DNA of 43,553 nucleotides from Streptomyces actuosus. Its GTDB lineage: Bacteria; Actinomycetota; Actinomycetes; Streptomycetales; Streptomycetaceae. Below are positions 40,811-43,553 of this stretch, piece after piece. The notes under the pieces are model-generated. The model was not told where the DNA came from. It saw nothing but the letters and a program-made list of their open reading frames with translations, and did no database searches. The stretch covers positions 1 to 43,553 of the forward strand of contig NZ_JAFFZS010000049.1 of the NCBI RefSeq assembly GCF_016921115.1, given 5' to 3'. A program made the position numbers and the translations under genes. Within the stretch, counting starts at the first letter, position 1. Each line of letters begins with the position of its first letter.

Positions 40811-40984
40811 TTACCGGCAATGCGGCATGGTCTGTTCGGCGGCGGGGTTCGAGAGCGCGCGCGAAGCATCCATGGAGATCTTGAAGCTGAACACGGTAAG
40901 GACGATCGCGGAGACACCCAGCAGGACACCCAGGAAGATTCCAGTCCTGCGCCCGATCCTGCGGCCGATCCTGTGGTTCATCAT
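40811..40984 (-). CDS. Single-helix small membrane protein
   Basis: About 57 residues: a basic start (MMNHRIGRRIGRRTG), one membrane helix (IFLGVLLGVSAIVLTVFSF) and a short tail. Two adjacent ATGs (40984, 40981); GGGAG spacing favours the second. No known family. Confidence 0.55.
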   Translation of the reverse strand: MMNHRIGRRIGRRTGIFLGVLLGVSAIVLTVFSFKISMDASRALSNPAAEQTMPHCR

Positions 40985-41037
40985 TGCTCCCACTTTCCTA
41001 GCTTGTGAGGGTGGCGCGGAGATGTGCGGTCGGACTT

Positions 41038-41067
41038 GGGTGCCGCCCCCACCGGGGGGCGGCACCC
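41038..41067 (-). terminator. Perfect 13-bp hairpin terminator
   Basis: GGGTGCCGCCCCC, four bases, then its reverse complement. It begins five bases after the stop at 41072. Confidence 0.75.
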
Positions 41068-41071
41068 GGCG

Positions 41072-41455
41072 TTAGAACCAAGTCGCCTCACAGCCGAGGT
41101 CGTTCCGGGCAAGGTCCCGAAGCGCGGACAGTTCACCGTGCGCCCCGCACTCAACACATGTGCCGCCGCGCCGGTCCCCGTCGGACTCGAAGTCGCCGAT
41201 GAGAAGGATGTGCGGACGGGCTATGGGGGTCTTGATGTTGGACACGACCAGGCCGGACTCGGGGCGCGCGGCGGCGCGTGCCGCGAAGTACTCCATGCGC
41301 TCCTGGATGTCCTCCAGGTCCTGCTCGGCGAAAATCCAGGTCAGTCGCTCCACGGAGCCGGGCTCGCCGTACGGGAGCCCGGTCGTGGGGCACATCGCCG
41401 ACTTCTCGGTGACGGGCGTAGCGACCTTCGGCGAACGGCGAAGCAGGGCGAGCAT
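41072..41455 (-). CDS. Hypothetical Cys-containing protein under class-2 promoter
   Basis: The protein has 127 residues with MCPTTGLPYG near the start and CVECGAHGELSALRDLA near the end, a likely zinc site. The middle is helical (EQDLEDIQERMEYFAARAAARP). ATG 41455 has GGGAG at eight bases. Promoter copy 3 (41503-41531) points at it and a perfect terminator follows, so it is a single-gene unit. Function unknown. Confidence 0.65.
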   Translation of the reverse strand: MLALLRRSPKVATPVTEKSAMCPTTGLPYGEPGSVERLTWIFAEQDLEDIQERMEYFAARAAARPESGLVVSNIKTPIARPHILLIGDFESDGDRRGGTCVECGAHGELSALRDLARNDLGCEATWF

Positions 41456-41502
41456 GGAATCTCCCAGGAGTTTGGCGCTGACGGCGACCGGCTGATGTGA
41501 TT

Positions 41503-41531
41503 ACAGTACACAACGAAACGCTAATACGCAA
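41503..41531 (-). promoter_or_regulatory. Class-2 promoter, copy 3 (TTGCGT-17-TACTGT)
   Basis: On the minus strand, TTGCGT, 17 bp and TACTGT, preceded by TGT. It drives the gene starting at 41455 with a leader of about 40 bases. Confidence 0.65.
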
Positions 41532-41682
41532 CAATCGGGCGGTAAGACAGGCGGCGGGGGCGGGGCGGCCCGGCCCCGGTGGGTGAGGGGGGCCGGGGCC
41601 GGGCCTGTGGCGGGCGCGAGCGGCCCTTGGAGGGCGGGGCCGCCCGGCCCTGGTCTGGGGCTACTGCCGTCTGGGGGAAGGG

Positions 41683-41832
41683 CTACAGGGGGATCCGGGG
41701 GGATTGCGCGTCCAGCCGTCCCATGAGGCAGTCAGGGCAGAGGTCGGCTCCCCTCTCCGTCTCGTTGCCGCACTCCTCGCCCCATCCGGGGCAGGTGGCG
41801 GGTATCTCAGGCTGGCTGTTGCGCTGCGTCAT
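41683..41832 (-). CDS. 49-residue zinc-ribbon-like protein
   Basis: Four cysteines in CPGWGEECGN and LCPDCLMGRLD, a compact zinc-ribbon pattern. ATG 41832 has only a weak purine-rich site, so the start is uncertain. It lies downstream of the 208-residue protein gene, beyond a hairpin. No known family. Confidence 0.5.
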   Translation of the reverse strand: MTQRNSQPEIPATCPGWGEECGNETERGADLCPDCLMGRLDAQSPRIPL

Positions 41833-41909
41833 CCTCGGCTCATCTCTACTGGTGCGGGTGGGCCCGGGGTGGGCCCGGGCACGGGCGGGGGTGGGGGGTG
41901 TGGGGGTTC

Positions 41910-41939
41910 GGCGGCCCCGTGTTGGGGGTTGGGGCCGCC
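41910..41939 (-). terminator. Hairpin after the 208-residue protein gene
   Basis: GGCGGCCCC and GGGGCCGCC separated by 12 bases, about 18 bp past the stop at 41957. Confidence 0.6.
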
Positions 41940-41956
41940 GGGTGGTGGGTGGGGGG

Positions 41957-42583
41957 TCAGGCGGTCTTGTAGCCGTTGAGCTTCTCGACCAGCTCGGCGC
42001 GCATGAAGGCGAGTGCCTGTGCCTTGTCGTCGAGCTTGTTGATCTCGGCCTGGACGGCCTCGGCGCGCTTGCCGTTGAGGAACTTGGTGTACGCGGCCTC
42101 GCGCTTGGGGGTGTTCTTGTCTGCCTGGTAGGTGGTGACCAGGCCGGTGACGAGGTCGCGGACCTTCTCGAAGGTGTCCTGGCTGGCGTTCTCGGCCGGG
42201 GAGTTGGTCTCGAAGGCCGCACCCATGATCCGCTTGCGGAACGTCAGCAGCGGCGCGGCCCCGTTGTCCGTCTCGGCGGTCAGGTCGGCCGGGTTGACCA
42301 GGTGGCTGCCGACCACGTAGGGCAGGTCCATGTCGCCCAGCTTCGGGGCGTCGGTCCGCTCGTGGCGGTCGGTCGCGCTGCCCTTGCCGAACTGGACGTT
42401 CAGCAGACCCGCGACCTTCGGGAACAGCTCCCAGTTCGGGTGGACCACGACCGTGCCGATCGGGAACACCCCGTCCTGGAGGACGCGGGACAGGTCGTAG
42501 ACCGCCTCGCCGTTCTCGCCCGTCTCGACCGCGTACGAGTAGGTGTTACCGGCCGGGGTGGTGAACGTCTGGGTACCGGACAT
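41957..42583 (-). CDS. Hypothetical protein under class-2 promoter
   Basis: The protein has 208 residues. A beta-rich N-terminus (FTTPAGNTYSYAVETGENGEAVYDLSRVLQDG) and a VVVHPNWELFPKVAGLLNV segment lead into a helical C-terminus (KVRDLVTGLVTTYQADKNTPKREAAYTKFLNGKRAEAVQAEINKLDDKAQALAFMRAELVEKL). It is acidic and soluble, with no family I recognise. ATG 42583 has GGAGG at eight bases; the frame is open to 42664 but runs into the promoter. It is the outermost gene before the gene-free subtelomere. Confidence 0.68.
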   Translation of the reverse strand: MSGTQTFTTPAGNTYSYAVETGENGEAVYDLSRVLQDGVFPIGTVVVHPNWELFPKVAGLLNVQFGKGSATDRHERTDAPKLGDMDLPYVVGSHLVNPADLTAETDNGAAPLLTFRKRIMGAAFETNSPAENASQDTFEKVRDLVTGLVTTYQADKNTPKREAAYTKFLNGKRAEAVQAEINKLDDKAQALAFMRAELVEKLNGYKTA

Positions 42584-42655
42584 GAAGATCCCCTCCAACA
42601 GGGTCAGTAGGTGGTTTCTCGGCCGGTTCTTCGTTCCCCCGACCTCGTGATAACT

Positions 42656-42684
42656 ACAGTACACACCGAACCGCGAATACGCAA
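42656..42684 (-). promoter_or_regulatory. Class-2 promoter, copy 4 (TTGCGT-17-TACTGT)
   Basis: On the minus strand, TTGCGT, 17 bp and TACTGT, preceded by ATG. It points at the gene starting at 42583. Confidence 0.65.
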
Positions 42685-43432
42685 CATCGGAACGGGATCA
42701 CCCCCACACGCTCAACCAAACCCACCCCAAACTAGAAACCTCACGCCCTCCCCCCACCCTCAACGACCACCCCCACACCCCACCCAAGCCCGCGCGGCCA
42801 ACCTGCCCCGAACCCACCGGAGCCACCCGACCCCACCCCCGCGCAACACCGGATCTAACACCCCCACCACCCCCCGCCCCGAATCTAACGGCACCCCGGG
42901 AACCCCCCACCAACCCAACCGGCGAATCTAACGCCCGCCCCACGCACGACGATTGAAGCGGCCCCGGATCTAACACCACCGGCCCACCGAATCTAACAAC
43001 CCGCCAATTCCCGGAACGCGAATCTAACGCCACCCTCACGCACGCCCCGGATTGCCGCACACGGCCCCCTGGAGCCTCGCCCCCGCTATCCCCTTCCCCG
43101 ACTGCCAACACCCCTGTAGGCTGCCGCAAGAGCCGCACAGGGAACGCCCGGCCGGACCGGAGTCACCCCCGGGGCCGGAGAAACGGAAACCCCGTCAATT
43201 CCCGCCCCACAACTTGAATTCCGGGGCCCCAAACCCTTAGAATGATCAGACCGCACGAGAAATCAGGACCACCCGCAGAGAAACGCCACCGGGACAACCT
43301 GAAAACCCGTCGAGAAACCACAGAAAAGGCCCGCCAGGACCACGAGGGAACCCCCTCCCACTAGCCAGCCAATCTCTGACCCCAACCCCCGGAAAGAGGA
43401 ACCGAATTCGAGGCCGAACCGCCCGCCGGCCT
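42685..43432. other. Gene-free C-rich subtelomeric region
   Basis: The first 300 bases are strongly C-rich with little G on the plus strand; open frames are Pro/Arg-rich artefacts. It contains the GRATCTAAC repeats and, at 43107, a partial match to the right half of the class-1 element without its left half. Beyond 43200 I see nothing. Confidence 0.55.
42851..43028. repeat. Six GRATCTAAC direct repeats
   Basis: Copies start at 42851, 42881, 42924, 42966, 42989 and 43020, as GGATCTAAC or GAATCTAAC, all in one orientation. The spacings are 30, 43, 42, 23 and 31 bp. I noticed none elsewhere in the window. Confidence 0.75.
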
Positions 43433-43553
43433 CCGGCCCGCCCCGCGGGCCGGCTCCACGGCCGGCCCCTTGGCCGGCCGGTCAGCGCTCTGCGCTGACG
43501 GTCTGTCAGAGGGCGCTCTGCGCCCTCTGTACCCCCGCGGAGCGGGTACAGAG
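43433..43553. repeat. Five tandem short-loop hairpins: telomere-like end
   Basis: Stems: 43433-43441/43445-43453 (9 bp, loop CCC); 43459-43467/43472-43480 (9 bp); 43481-43488/43492-43499 (8 bp, loop TCT); 43507-43516/43520-43529 (10 bp, loop TCT); 43525-43534/43544-43553 (10 bp). The last contains CCCGCGGAGCGGG (43534-43546), the first palindrome of archetypal Streptomyces telomeres. Rows of such hairpins are characteristic of actinobacterial linear replicon ends. Confidence 0.75.

Noticed and set aside
42851..43028. CRISPR-like array
   Set aside because: The repeated unit is nine bases and the spacing is irregular (23-43 bp); no cas genes.
43107..43125. AACACCCCTGTAGG, resembling the right half of the class-1 element
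   Set aside because: No TGTCACAC at the fixed distance and one extra C in the block; no gene follows in that orientation.

Overview
The window reads as one end of a high-GC actinobacterial, almost certainly Streptomyces-type, linear conjugative plasmid. The signs are very high GC with third-position G/C bias, GTG starts and ATGA/GTGA start-stop overlaps, a WhiB-family regulator, a DUF2637-type membrane protein, Streptomyces-like type IV secretion genes without a TraB/FtsK translocase, and five tandem short-loop hairpins at the extreme right end. These include the 13-mer CCCGCGGAGCGGG of Streptomyces telomeres. No chromosomal housekeeping gene, rRNA, tRNA, IS element or CRISPR array was seen.

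Layout. (1) 0-2 kb: a GP88-family protein and a small Cys-containing protein. (2) 2-8.3 kb, minus strand: an operon with two large multidomain proteins that begin with the same tag (MGTGSKSSH). One carries a kinase-like domain, the other possibly an ADP-ribosyltransferase-like C-terminus. Small companions include an HExxH metallopeptidase-like protein. (3) 8.4-15.0 kb, minus: DUF4417 protein, ParB-like protein, replication-relaxation protein, VirD4/TraG-type coupling ATPase and a membrane protein. (4) 15.1-24.7 kb, minus: the type IV secretion channel (three-domain wall hydrolase, VirB6/TrbL-like, VirB4, VirB3/TcpE-like, VirB2-like and TcpC/VirB8-like proteins). (5) 24.9-25.9 kb: a sigma-factor-like protein. 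(6) 25.9-29.4 kb: a gene-poor, repeat-rich region plus a winged-helix/zinc-finger protein, the best candidate for replication origin and initiator. (7) 30.0-36.5 kb: a GntR regulator divergent from a plus-strand, translationally coupled operon (WhiB-like, DUF2637-like, several membrane proteins) that resembles a spread/establishment module. (8) 36.5-39.7 kb: a lipoprotein and small hypothetical genes. (9) 39.7-40.6 kb: three related hairpins, a 12-bp tandem repeat and a purine-rich tract. (10) 40.6-42.7 kb: small Cys-rich and membrane proteins, minus strand. (11) 42.7-43.55 kb: gene-free subtelomere with six GRATCTAAC repeats, then the telomere-like palindromes.

The main new observation is regulatory. 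A 35-bp bipartite element (TGTCACAC, exactly 14 bp, ACACCTGTAGCAG) occurs five times, always correctly oriented just upstream of an operon: the tagged-protein operon, the coupling/DNA-processing operon, the secretion-channel operon, the candidate replication gene and a lipoprotein gene. It behaves like a shared promoter wiring transfer, replication and the tagged proteins into one regulon. The sigma-like gene sits inside the cluster but lacks the element, so it is the natural candidate regulator. A second promoter family (TTGCGT, 17 bp, TACTGT) occurs four times, before a different set of genes. The tagged kinase-like and companion proteins, co-regulated with a secretion apparatus, are the best candidate for an undescribed system (translocated effectors or a transfer-linked defence/counter-defence module). 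That function is inference.
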